The notes below the pieces were generated by a model. That model searched no databases, was not told the origin of the DNA, and saw only the letters and a program-made list of their open reading frames with translations. Below, one piece after another: positions 10,088-18,046 of a stretch of DNA of 64,000 bases. The stretch is taken from positions 1,116,001 to 1,180,000 of the forward strand of contig NZ_JADBEM010000001.1 of the NCBI RefSeq assembly GCF_014873875.1, written 5' to 3'. The position numbers were made by a program, and so were the translations under genes. Source of the stretch: Actinopolymorpha pittospori (lineage in GTDB: Bacteria > Actinomycetota > Actinomycetes > Propionibacteriales > Actinopolymorphaceae). Every line of letters starts with the position of its first letter. Position 1 is the first letter of the stretch.

Positions 10088-10240
10088 TTGACATCCTCTC
10101 TGCCCTAAAGGGCGGAGATTCCCTCCACGCTACGCGTGGAACGCGTAGCGTCTGGGTGGGTTACCGCTTCGCCGCGCGGTGCCAGCACACGTGCTGGTCT
10201 TACCTGCGCTCCACGGTCGTTGAAGTCCGCCTGTCCAGCG
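10088..10240 (-). ncRNA. Putative omega RNA (reRNA) overlapping the 3' end of tnpB
   Basis: TnpB proteins use an RNA made from the right end of their own element, with the guide taken from flanking DNA. Here the minus strand carries a stable hairpin (CTCCGCCC / GGGCAGAG) in whose loop the tnpB stop codon lies, then GAGGATGTCAA. If the scaffold ends there, the guide would be TCCAACACCGGTTACCTGCT (10087 down to 10068). The 5' limit is a guess from family knowledge. Confidence 0.45.
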
Positions 10241-11339
10241 GCCTTGATGTTCTTCGCGGCGTTGACGTCCCTGTCATGGGCCGCTCCACAGGCGCAGTCC
10301 CACGCCCGGAGGTTCAACGCCATCTTGGTGTTGACCAGCCCGCAGGCCGAGCACAGGCGAGTAGATGGGAAGAACCGGTCCACCCGGGCGAACCTCCGCC
10401 CGTACCGGCCTGCCTTGTACTCCAACATGGCGGTGAAACTGGCCCACCCGGCATCGTGCACCGATTTGGCGAGCCGGGTCCGGCCCAGACCGACCACGCA
10501 CAGGTCCTCGACGTAGACCGCTTGGTTCTCGCGGATGATCTGGGTCGAGAGCTTGTGTTGCCAGTCACGCCGGGTGTCGCCAACCCGCGCATGAGCACGA
10601 GCGAGTTTGGTCACGGCCTTCTTCTGGTTGGCCGAACCCTTCTTCTTACGGGAGAGCCCCTGCTGCAACCGGCGCAGCTTGCGGGCCGCGCGGCGCAGGA
10701 ACTTCGGGGCGGCGACCTTCCGGCCATCTGAGAGGACCGCGAAGTGTGTCAACCCCAGGTCGATCCCCACCTCGGAGTCGACCTGCGGCAGCGTCTCCTC
10801 CTGGCCGGTCGTGACGACGAACGACGCGAAGTACCTCCCGGCCGCGTCCGCGATGATCGTCACCGACGACGGCTCCGAGGGCAGGGCACGCGACCAGGCC
10901 ACCTCGACGTCGCCGATCTTCGGCAACCTGAGCCGGCCGTTGGCCAGGACCTTGAACCGGGCGTTCCTGGTGAAACGGACGGCTTGGCGGTTGTCCTTAC
11001 GCGAACGGAACCTCGGCGGGGCGACCCTACGGCCTCACGCTTGCCGGACGCCGAGTTGAAGAAGTTGCGGTAGGCGGTGTTCAGGTCCGCCAGTGCCTGC
11101 TGCAACACCACGGCCGAGACCTCCCCCAGCCACGCCCGTTGCGGGGTTCGCTTCGCCTCGGTGATCACACGGGCCGACAGCTCGGCGTCGCAGATGTACT
11201 TCTCGCCTGCCTCACGGGCCTGCTGACGCAGGCGCAGCCCGTCGTTGAACACCACCCGCGCGCACCCGAACGCCTTGGCCAACCCGATCCGCTGGCCGGG
11301 CGTCGGGTAGACGCGGAAGTTGTACCGGAGCTGCACCAC
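10105..11339 (-). pseudogene. tnpB: TnpB RNA-guided nuclease gene, frameshifted
   Basis: GTG 11339 starts the typical N-terminus (VQLRYNFRVYPTPGQ...), which runs to about 11035. There the frame is lost: comparing the two frames around NFFNSASGKRE and VAPPRFRSRKDN indicates a 1-bp loss. The rest is intact to the stop at 10105. It has RuvC-I IDLGLTHFAV (Asp), RuvC-II VYVEDLCVVGL (Glu), a zinc finger CSACG...CACG and RuvC-III DRDVNAAKN (Asp). The core is thus preserved, but the N-terminal RNA/TAM-recognition part is disconnected unless ribosomes shift or a sequencing error is involved. TnpB normally cleaves the donor-joint sequence to help retain the IS. Confidence 0.85.
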
Positions 11340-11772
11340 CCAACCCTACAAATGGTTTACGGATGAACTCCAAGACATCCGCACCGGCCGACACCGTGTT
11401 CTCGCGACACACGTCCTGGTCTTCGTCACGAAGGTCCGGCACAAAGTCTTCGGTGACCGGCACCCGTCCCGGATCGAACAGATCATGGGGGACGTGTGCG
11501 CCGACTTCCAGGCCGAACTGGTCGAGTTCAACGGGCAGAGCAACCACGTACACCTGCGAGTCAACCACCCGCCCAAGACGGCAATGGCCCGGCCGGTCAA
11601 CAGCCTGAAAGGCGTCTCCTCCCGCCAGCTGCGACAGGAGTTCCCCGACCTCCTACGCCACAACTACCAGGCCAACAAACCCTGGTCCAGATCCTACTTC
11701 GCCGGCTCCATGGACGGCACACCGCTGAACGCCGTGAAGCAACACATCCAGCAGCAGAACCATCCGGCCTAA
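11320..11772 (+). pseudogene. tnpA: IS200-type TnpA transposase lacking the catalytic tyrosine
   Basis: About 150 residues with the Y1 transposase order: TGRHRVLATHVLVFVTK, then the metal-binding HUH motif NHVHLRV, then NSLKGVSSRQLRQEFP and SRSYFAGS. The C-terminal helix, where family members have QYIEQQ with the Tyr nucleophile, reads KQHIQQQ: codon 11743-11745 is CAC (His), one base from TAC. Without that Tyr the single-strand cleavage chemistry should fail. The start is also unclear. The only in-frame start-like codon is TTG 11320, which overlaps the divergent tnpB start, and the nearby ATGs are out of frame. Most likely inactive. Confidence 0.8.
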
Positions 11773-11884
11773 CACACTGCTCGTGCCCTGACGGCCCTCC
11801 TAGCGCAAGCCTCAACCCCCCATGCAAGGGCGAAGCACTAGCCCGCGCTCCGGCAGCGTGTGGCTGGTGCCCGGTTTTCGGTTT

Positions 11885-12190
11885 GAAGGTCGGGGTGGAC
11901 GAGCGGGTCCTCCAGGACTTCCTCCAGACTGAGGTAGTTGAGACAGTCGGGGATGGGATGCCTCTGGTGTGCTGGAGCAACCGGCGGACGATGATCACCC
12001 AGCCGTCGTTGCCGTGCCCACGAACGACGCCGGGCAGGTAGCGCTCCACCGGTGCGTCGAGGACGACGCGACGCTCTCCCACCAACTGGAGCACGGTCGT
12101 CGCCACGAACATCTTGGTCAGGGTGTTCGACGCGCGTCGCCCTGCAGTGCCACCTGCCGCGTCACCCCAGGGAGCCAGCAGCCAGCGAGG
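11885..12190 (-). pseudogene. Remnant of a serine hydrolase (beta-lactamase class C / DD-peptidase-like)
   Basis: On the minus strand, SNTLTKMFVATTVLQLVGE then LDAPVERYLPGVV and VRRLLQHTRGIP is the region after the catalytic SxxK of this family; the Ser-Lys pair itself appears altered (SNTLTK). After GIP the homologous continuation LNYLSLEEVLEDPLVHPDL is found in a different frame, so a frameshift lies near 11960. Neither end of the roughly 380-residue protein is present. It was probably cut by the IS605-type insertion. Confidence 0.7.
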
Positions 12191-12218
12191 GCGGGGCTGG
12201 TCTCATGTCGACCCGATC

Positions 12219-13439
12219 TCATGTCGAGCCGAGCGCTCGGAGTTGGTCGAGGTAGTCGCGGGTGGTGCCTTCACCCGCGAAGCGTTGCTGAAGGATGGCG
12301 GCGAGTTCGGCCGAGCACATCAGAAGCGACGGGACCGATCGCTTCGCCCCGTCGGTCAGGGCTCGGCCGCCCTGCCCCACGGCCTGCTCCAGTTCGCCCG
12401 CTCTGGCGGCGACCACTGCGAGGGTGATCCGGGCCTCCGCACGCCGCATCGGGGACCGGTCGTTCGTCGCGCGGAGGACCTCCTCGGCGAGGTCCTGCGC
12501 CATCGCGTCCTCGCCCAGGATGCGGTAGCAGTCCATGGCGTAGAAGTCCCACTTGGAGGGGTCGACGACGAAGTGATGGGCCACGTTGTCGGGGTAGGGC
12601 AACGCGTTGAGGATCTCGACGCCGCGGTCGAGGGTGACGCCGACCTGACGGCGGTCACCCAGCCGGGCCCACGCCTTGGCCTCCTGTGCTGCGAGCTGGA
12701 CCGCGACGCCGTGACCCTTCGCGACCTCCGCGCCTGCCCGGGCCGCTGTGATCGCTCCGCGGTAGTCGCCCGAGGTGAGCGCGAACCACGCCCTCATCTC
12801 GTGCGCCCATCCCTGGATCTCGCCGTTGCCGGCTTCCCGGCCGAGGCTGAACGCCGCTCGCCTGGTCGCCTCCGCACTGAGCTGGTCGCCGGCGTCGTAC
12901 TCCACACATCCGACCAGGAGAGCCAGCCACCCCGCGAGCGTGAGGACCTCGCGATGCTGGGCCAGGGTGAGCCGACCGTTTCGCAGATCGGCGACCCGAC
13001 CAAGCCACTCCCGACCCTCCACGACCAACTGTTCGGACGGTACGTAGGCGTACTCCGAACACAGCCGGTCGACGGTGATCCGCAAGGCGTCCAGGGTCGC
13101 GCCGTCAAGGTCGGAGGCGCGGATACGCCCGATGACCTCAAGGGTGTCCATGCCGGTGGCGGCGAGAAGTTCTGCGTGGCTGTTCCGCCGCCCGGCCGCG
13201 GGGAACATCGCATGCTTGGCCGTACCGAACGTTCGCGCGATCAGGCTCTGGTAGCGGTCATCAGGCTTGTGTTCGCCGGCCTCCCACGCCTTCCAACGGC
13301 GAAGTATGTGCGTCCGGTCCGGGAGCGCCTCGTCGGCGTGGGCGGCCATGGCACGAACCGCGTCGACCTGTGACCAGCCGCGCAGCTCACGCTCGCGGCG
13401 GATTCGTTGCGCCCACGCGGGCAGTTCCTGGTGGCCCAT
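12219..13439 (-). CDS. HTH regulator with C-terminal TPR-like repeats
   Basis: 406 residues from ATG 13439. An XRE-type helix-turn-helix covers about residues 8-70 (WAQRIRRERELRGWSQVDAV ... WEAGEHKPD), with an insertion typical of actinomycete HTH-TPR regulators. The rest is all-helical repeats (for example AAQEAKAWARLGDRRQVG, AEARITLAVVAARAGELEQA). Such proteins often sit beside natural-product or conjugative-element genes and may sense peptides through the repeats; that role is inference. The long plus-strand frame opposite it is an antisense shadow. A dyad at 13462-13491 lies just upstream and may be an autoregulatory operator. Confidence 0.85.
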   Translation of the reverse strand: MGHQELPAWAQRIRRERELRGWSQVDAVRAMAAHADEALPDRTHILRRWKAWEAGEHKPDDRYQSLIARTFGTAKHAMFPAAGRRNSHAELLAATGMDTLEVIGRIRASDLDGATLDALRITVDRLCSEYAYVPSEQLVVEGREWLGRVADLRNGRLTLAQHREVLTLAGWLALLVGCVEYDAGDQLSAEATRRAAFSLGREAGNGEIQGWAHEMRAWFALTSGDYRGAITAARAGAEVAKGHGVAVQLAAQEAKAWARLGDRRQVGVTLDRGVEILNALPYPDNVAHHFVVDPSKWDFYAMDCYRILGEDAMAQDLAEEVLRATNDRSPMRRAEARITLAVVAARAGELEQAVGQGGRALTDGAKRSVPSLLMCSAELAAILQQRFAGEGTTRDYLDQLRALGST

Positions 13440-13461
13440 GCGCGCGAGTCTCACAGAGCCC

Positions 13462-13491
13462 AAGTGATACGCAGGGTGACCACGCCGTATC
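13462..13491. promoter_or_regulatory. Inverted repeat between the HTH-TPR gene and a divergent small gene
   Basis: GTGATACG (13462-13469) and CGTATCAC (13484-13491) are perfect 8-bp arms with a 14-bp spacer, so half-site centres are 22 bp apart, about two helical turns. The site starts 23 bp from the HTH-TPR start, a plausible operator for that regulator. Confidence 0.5.
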
Positions 13492-13541
13492 ACCTGGGTG
13501 ACACCTTTTACGTCCGCCCCAATGCGGTCACACTGAGCCCA

Positions 13542-13754
13542 GTGTCGCGGTGGTCGGCAGTCTCCGCCCCTCTTCCCTCCGCAGCCCGGGACCTGGCCTC
13601 CGCGACACTCCCCCAACCTGGGCGGCCACCCGACTGGCCGCGAGCAGAGTCGCCCGCCCTCACTTCACGGACGGTGTCTCGGGTGTGGTGGAAGGTCGCC
13701 TCGTTCGTCGCGAGCGCGCTGGTCGGCTTCGTCCTGGCCATGCTGGCCCGATGA
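13542..13754 (+). CDS. Small single-span membrane protein (tentative)
   Basis: If started at GTG 13542 the product has 70 residues: a Pro/Ala-rich N-terminal part and a C-terminal hydrophobic helix (WWKVASFVASALVGFVLAML) ending in Arg. It is divergent from the HTH-TPR regulator and shares the inverted-repeat region with it. No clear ribosome site is seen. An ATG overlapping its stop (ATGA at 13751) could start a 21-residue peptide, which I do not regard as supported. Confidence 0.4.
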   Translation: MSRWSAVSAPLPSAARDLASATLPQPGRPPDWPRAESPALTSRTVSRVWWKVASFVASALVGFVLAMLAR

Positions 13755-13972
13755 CACTGCCCTGGACGCCGACCACCGTTGGACACCTCGTCGACGGTGG
13801 AGACCGCCGGTCCTAGGCCCTACGTCGTAGCTCGATCCGGGCGCCGGCCCGATGGAAGCGGCCGCGCCCGTCCCTAGCCTTGGGACGTGGGCGACCTGCC
13901 GACTCTCCTGTCCGCAGCGGTCCGCGGTGCGCCCGGAGACCCGGAATCATCTCTGCGTCCAGGAGGCTGACC

Positions 13973-15037
13973 ATGTCCGATCCGCAGCAGTCCGCATCCG
14001 GAAGCTCGCCCGTCCTGGACGAGGCGTTGCACCGGCTGTCCCAGACCGGCCCGGAGTTTCGTGGCGGGCTGAGCAACCACGGCCCGATGGTGGTCGAGGC
14101 ACTGGTCCGCCTGGGCCGGCAAGACGAAGTCGAGCGATGGGTCGACGGCTACCTCCCGCAGCTCGCGGAACGGCCCACGCCGAGCGCGCGGATCAGCGAG
14201 GCCGACGAGCGGGAGGCGCTCGGCGACTACCGACGGGTGGGTGACTGGCTCGCGTACTTCACCGAACAGCTGGAGGAGGCGCCCTAGCGTGAGGTTCTCG
14301 CCCTGTGGTGGCCCCGGCTTCTGCCCGGCGTAGCCGCGGGCGCGACCCACGGCGTCATCCGTACCGCGCAGGCAATCCGCGCGCTCGCCGACGACCCGCA
14401 CAATCCGCAGCGGCGAGCCGAGCTCGCGGCGGGCCTCGCCTACTGGGCGGCCCGCTACGTCGAGCTCCCCGGCGCCGCCAGAACCCAGGGGCGACGCTCA
14501 ATGGCACAGGCACTCGCGGCCATGCCGTCGGTCCAGATCCCCGACCGCGGTCTGATCGTCGAACAGCTGGCACCGGTCGGAGCGGCACCCGAGTTCGCGG
14601 CCGGTGTCGCCGCACTTCAGGCCCCGGCCGAGACACCCGCCGCGCTCAACGCGGCGTTCGAGGAACTCACCCGTACCTTCGCCGACATCTACGTCACCTA
14701 CGGGCGAGGCAACCCGATCGGCCTAGTGCACGCGGTCACCGCACCGACGGCGGTGCATTCGATCCTGGACCACCTCCCACCGACGGTGTGGCGCGCGAGC
14801 CATGACGCGCTGTGGCACGTCTGCGCGGCGCTGTACACCGCCTACGCCCACGGCAAACCCCGCGACGACGCACCGACCGGGCCGGGTCAGGATCCCGACG
14901 TCTCCGTCGCCAAGGCCGTGGCCAGCGGCGACGAACACGCCATCAAACTCGCCGAAGCATGCCTACGCCAGTACCGCGCGACATCGGCCCCGGCCTACCT
15001 GTACGCCGCGAGCCGCGGCATGTACGCCGCCGCCTGA
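13973..15037 (+). pseudogene. Questin oxidase family (DUF4243-like) gene with an internal amber codon
   Basis: ATG 13973 follows AGGAGG at ideal spacing. The frame encodes a protein like actinomycete questin-oxidase family members: LDEALHRLSQTGPEFRGGLSNHGPMVVEAL..., later HGVIRTAQAIRAL and a C-terminal LPPTVWRASHDALWH region. It is broken only by TAG at 14285-14287; the same frame then continues without a shift to 15037 (355 codons in all). In relatives a Trp is expected at this point (EAPWREVL), so a single TGG to TAG change explains the stop. The family contains flavin-independent Baeyer-Villiger-type oxidases and uncharacterised proteins. As read, only the first 104 residues would be made. 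Confidence 0.8.
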
Positions 15038-15062
15038 CACCCCCTGACCGACGAGGCGCCAG

Positions 15063-16325
15063 CTACAGTCCGGCGGCATCCAGCTCCCTGAGGAGCGCCG
15101 GCCTCCGCCTGTGCCGGAGCCGTAGGTCGGCCACGTAGGCCGGGAACGCCTCCTGGTCTCCGGCCGACTGACACGCCGACCGCAGCGAATGGAGGAGCGC
15201 CACGGCGCGCTGATAGCGGTACGTGTCGTAGGAGTCGAGGATGTGCCGTTCCACTTCTTCCTGGTACAGCCCGATCACTTCGCCCGGGTGGTGCACGCCG
15301 CGCCGCTCCAACAGGGTGAGCCACAGCGACTCGCCGACCCACCGTCGGTGCTGCAGACTGAGACGCCACGCGTCCTCGTCCCGGCCGACCGTCAGCAACA
15401 GCCCGATCAGCTCCGATGCGTACACCGGCTGCTCCGCCACCCGCTCGTACAGCACAGCAAGCGCCCAGGGAACGAGATCATCCGCGCCAACAGCGGCGGC
15501 TGCGTTCGCCAGTGACCGGTACGCCGCCACGGTCGGCTTCCGTTCGAACTCGGCCCGGCGTACGTCCAGTGCCGCTACGGTGTCGCCTTCGTCGAGCAGC
15601 ATGCCGACCAAGGTGTCGCGGAGCTGGTCGGCGTGTGGCCAGTCCATCTTGTCGGCCAGGCCGCGCCGCGCCCACTCGATCGCCTCCTGCCGACGACCGG
15701 CTTCCCGGAGAGCGAGGACGATACGTTCGTACTGCACGGCGCTGACCAAATCCTCGGCCAGGACGGCGACGTGCCGGTCGACGTCTCCGGACACCTCCGC
15801 CAGCTGCTCCCGCAGGTCACGTACGGCGAGGATGCTCCCCAACGACTCAGGAGCCACGGCGAGAATGTCCACCGGCGGCGCGTAACCGACGGTTTCCGCG
15901 CGCTGCGCCACCAACCGCTCGACCTCGGCAATGCCCCGTTCGCCCAACGCGGGGGCGAAGTCGCACAGAACGACGTTCGGCCAGCCAGGGCCGTCGCATC
16001 GGAGCTTGACGAGCCAGGCGGCGAGGCTCCTCGGGGTCGGCGGCGCCGCCGCGCAGGCCCGCGCATACAGACCCATCATCCTGTCGAGCTGGTCGCCGAC
16101 GATCCCGGACGAGTCGTCCATGGACAACATGGCGTTGGTGATGCGGTCGACTGCCTTGCGCAGCACCGACACCGTCTGCTTCGCCTCGCCGCAGGCGAGC
16201 AGCTGTTCGCACGCCTGCGCCAGGTCGCGCGCCGCCCTCGCATACTCCTGGCGGCCCCGGTAGGGATCACGCCGCCGGTCCCTGCGCAGCCGGTCCACCA
16301 GGACTGTCAAGTCTTCGCTGCTCAT
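15063..16325 (-). CDS. Helical-repeat protein similar to the C-terminal part of SWIM zinc-finger proteins (DUF6880-like)
   Basis: 420 residues from ATG 16325. It is entirely alpha-helical, with TPR-like pairs (LAQACEQLLACGEAKQTVSV, IVLALREAGRRQEAIEWARR, LIGLLLTVGRDEDAWRLSLQ). The pattern VLRKAVDRITNAML...DDSSG...LYARAC matches the domain usually found behind a SWIM zinc finger in actinomycetes, but no SWIM motif (CxCx(n)CxH) is present here. Function unknown; probably a protein-interaction scaffold. It is convergent with the questin oxidase pseudogene, 25 bp between stops, and divergent from the 16384 gene. Confidence 0.75.
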   Translation of the reverse strand: MSSEDLTVLVDRLRRDRRRDPYRGRQEYARAARDLAQACEQLLACGEAKQTVSVLRKAVDRITNAMLSMDDSSGIVGDQLDRMMGLYARACAAAPPTPRSLAAWLVKLRCDGPGWPNVVLCDFAPALGERGIAEVERLVAQRAETVGYAPPVDILAVAPESLGSILAVRDLREQLAEVSGDVDRHVAVLAEDLVSAVQYERIVLALREAGRRQEAIEWARRGLADKMDWPHADQLRDTLVGMLLDEGDTVAALDVRRAEFERKPTVAAYRSLANAAAAVGADDLVPWALAVLYERVAEQPVYASELIGLLLTVGRDEDAWRLSLQHRRWVGESLWLTLLERRGVHHPGEVIGLYQEEVERHILDSYDTYRYQRAVALLHSLRSACQSAGDQEAFPAYVADLRLRHRRRPALLRELDAAGL

Positions 16326-16383
16326 AGGAGCATTCCAGCAGAGCCTTGTCGCGGCGAGCAGCGGAGCCGCTTAGCATCGGCGG

Positions 16384-16737
16384 ATGAAACAGCGCCCCGA
16401 CCTCGAGAACGCTCTTGAGTCAATCCTCGTCGACGCCTACGGAGACGCCGAGCATTACACCGCCTTCCTCACCGTCATCGAGGACGAAGCGCAGCTGCCC
16501 GTTTCCGCGAAACTACTGGGCACGCCGGTCACCGTCACCGGCTTCGACTATCTGGACGACGCCCGTGGCGTGATCGCCACCTGCAAGGGACCCGACGGGG
16601 TCGGCGAGGTCGCCCTCGCTGACCTGGCGTTCCCACCAGAGACCGTCATCGCGTGGATCCACGCCGCGTATCGCTTTCACCTGGGGCTGCGGCCGTTCCC
16701 GGTGAAGCCCCGCCCGGACTGGTCCTGGCCGAACTGA
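16384..16737 (+). CDS. Conserved hypothetical protein, calcium-binding-like small domain
   Basis: 117 residues. It has an acidic N-terminal helix (LENALESILVDAYGDAEHY), then a beta-rich core with LPVSAKLLGTPVTVTGFDYLDDARGVIATCKG, and ends in a conserved-looking RFHLGLRPFPVKPRPDWSWP. The core resembles small proteins annotated as calcium-binding or cytoplasmic hypotheticals found next to SWIM-type genes; I am not certain of the family. It starts 58 bp from the divergent DUF6880-like gene and ends 7 bp before the stop of the convergent next gene. Confidence 0.7.
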   Translation: MKQRPDLENALESILVDAYGDAEHYTAFLTVIEDEAQLPVSAKLLGTPVTVTGFDYLDDARGVIATCKGPDGVGEVALADLAFPPETVIAWIHAAYRFHLGLRPFPVKPRPDWSWPN

Positions 16738-16744
16738 GTGGTCC

Positions 16745-17815
16745 TCATCCACCGTCGACGTAGGGCACAAGCCGCTCACTGATCGGGCTGAACCGGGGAC
16801 GCCGTGGCCGATCGAAGTACGCGACCTTACTGGTGCGCAGCAGATCCTCGCCGTGACGCGCCCAGTCGAAGGATGGACGTTTCAACAGCTTCCGGAACAC
16901 GATGGTGGCCTTGGCCGGGTCGCGTTCGGCCAGTCGACGCAACACCATCGGCTCGACGGTGTCGTCGTCGAGATAGGCCAAAACAGTTTCTCGGTAACGT
17001 CGGCGCCGGATCAGATCGGGGTCGGCGAACGCCGCTTCGGCCAGGTCGAAGTCCGCGTAGAAGCCGAGTCCGTCGTCCTCGTCGTAGATCAACGCCACGG
17101 ACTCGGAGTCGACGATCTCGGCGGGGAGTTCCGCCATCGGCGCAGGGATATGAGGTGCAACCTTCGGTTGCGTGCGTTCGATCTGGTCGTGACAGAACGC
17201 GTGGAACTCCTCCATTCGAGGACGCACCTGGTCGCCCGGGACGACCAGCAGGTCTGTGCCGAAGAACCGCAGGAACCGCTGCCTGTCCTCTCGCTGCATG
17301 TCCCATGCCCGGGCGAGCTTGTCAGGGTTCCGGTACACCGCCTCCGGGAACCCCATCGCCACGTTGGCCGCGGCCTGGAGTACGACGTCGCGCTGGTCGG
17401 TGCGGTACACCTCTGCCGGCCCGCTGATCATCCATGTGTCGCCGATCGGCACCAGCCGCGTGATCAGGAACGACCGGTTCGGCATCTGCCGGAACACCGA
17501 GGGCCCCATGTTGGAGTACACCTCGTATGTCAGGTCGTCCACGAGGTTGAGCACCATCTCTCGCTCCTGCTGCGACAACTCCCGATGTGCGGCGAGGAAC
17601 TGCTCGAGCACTGTGCGGCCGTTTCGTAGCCGGTGCTGCAGGACGAAGTGGTCCGTCAGCGTCATCACCTGCCGCTCGTCCAGTACGGTCGACCTGTCGA
17701 CGTGGCGCGCCACCAGGTCAGTGAAGGCCCGGCCGTACTGCGGATGCTCCGCGAACTCGACCAGCGCCTGCTTCAGCTCACCGGCCCGATCAAGAAGAGC
17801 GGCATCAACGCCCAT
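16745..17815 (-). CDS. Conserved hypothetical protein, unknown function
   Basis: 356 residues from ATG 17815 (MGVDAALLDRAGELK). The N-terminal half is helical and hydrophilic (AFTDLVARHVDRSTVLDERQ). The middle has FLITRLVPIGDTWMISGPAEVYR, a mixed strand region. The C-terminal half has IVDSESVALIYDEDDGLGFYADFDLAEAAF followed by an Arg-rich helical end. The layout recalls SEC-C-associated hypotheticals, but no SEC-C cysteine motif is visible. An in-frame upstream extension to 18067 crosses the regulatory repeats of the next gene and is not credible. No operon partner. Confidence 0.7.
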   Translation of the reverse strand: MGVDAALLDRAGELKQALVEFAEHPQYGRAFTDLVARHVDRSTVLDERQVMTLTDHFVLQHRLRNGRTVLEQFLAAHRELSQQEREMVLNLVDDLTYEVYSNMGPSVFRQMPNRSFLITRLVPIGDTWMISGPAEVYRTDQRDVVLQAAANVAMGFPEAVYRNPDKLARAWDMQREDRQRFLRFFGTDLLVVPGDQVRPRMEEFHAFCHDQIERTQPKVAPHIPAPMAELPAEIVDSESVALIYDEDDGLGFYADFDLAEAAFADPDLIRRRRYRETVLAYLDDDTVEPMVLRRLAERDPAKATIVFRKLLKRPSFDWARHGEDLLRTSKVAYFDRPRRPRFSPISERLVPYVDGG

Positions 17816-17943
17816 CCACACAGCTCCGTTCACGGATCGTCCGTACGCGGTCCTGCCACTGTAAGCCGCCCGGCCATGTAGGTGGCTCACCTCGTGATTC
17901 CACCGCGAGTCTTCGGCTATGACTCGGCCTGGCGACGGAACAG

Positions 17944-18010
17944 GCACTACCAGTACACGGCACGGGACTCCGGGGCGGGAGAACCCGTTGAGCCGTGTAC
18001 TGGCAGTACC
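17944..18010. promoter_or_regulatory. Pair of palindromic operator-like sites upstream of the MmyB-like regulator
   Basis: A near-perfect palindrome GTACTG-G-CAGTAC (17998-18010) lies 36 bp before the regulator start. A related weaker copy, GCACTACCAGTAC, lies at 17944-17956. The two copies also form a larger 12-bp perfect inverted repeat (CCAGTACACGGC at 17950-17961 and its complement at 17992-18003). This is the arrangement expected of autoregulation by an XRE dimer; binding is inferred. Confidence 0.6.
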
Positions 18011-18046
18011 TTTCTCGGCGTGGTGGGCGGCCCGTAGCGTCAAGGT

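Larger units (their letters stand above)
10088..11850. mobile_element. IS200/IS605-family element, degenerate
   Basis: Divergent tnpB (minus) and tnpA (plus) genes are flanked by short palindromic regions instead of inverted repeats, as in IS605. The tnpB-side end reads GAGGATGTCAA on the minus strand (10088-10098), after a hairpin; this is the usual right-end signature. The other end is approximate and includes a CTAG-bounded imperfect hairpin near 11810-11850. Both genes carry damaging changes, so the element is probably immobile on its own. Confidence 0.85.

Noticed and set aside
12114..13373. 419-codon plus-strand frame opposite the HTH-TPR gene
   Set aside because: No family features; the minus-strand protein has a clear HTH and helical repeats.
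13751..13816. 21-codon frame overlapping the stop of the small membrane-protein gene (ATGA)
   Set aside because: Coupling geometry is attractive, but there is no conserved feature and it could easily be chance.
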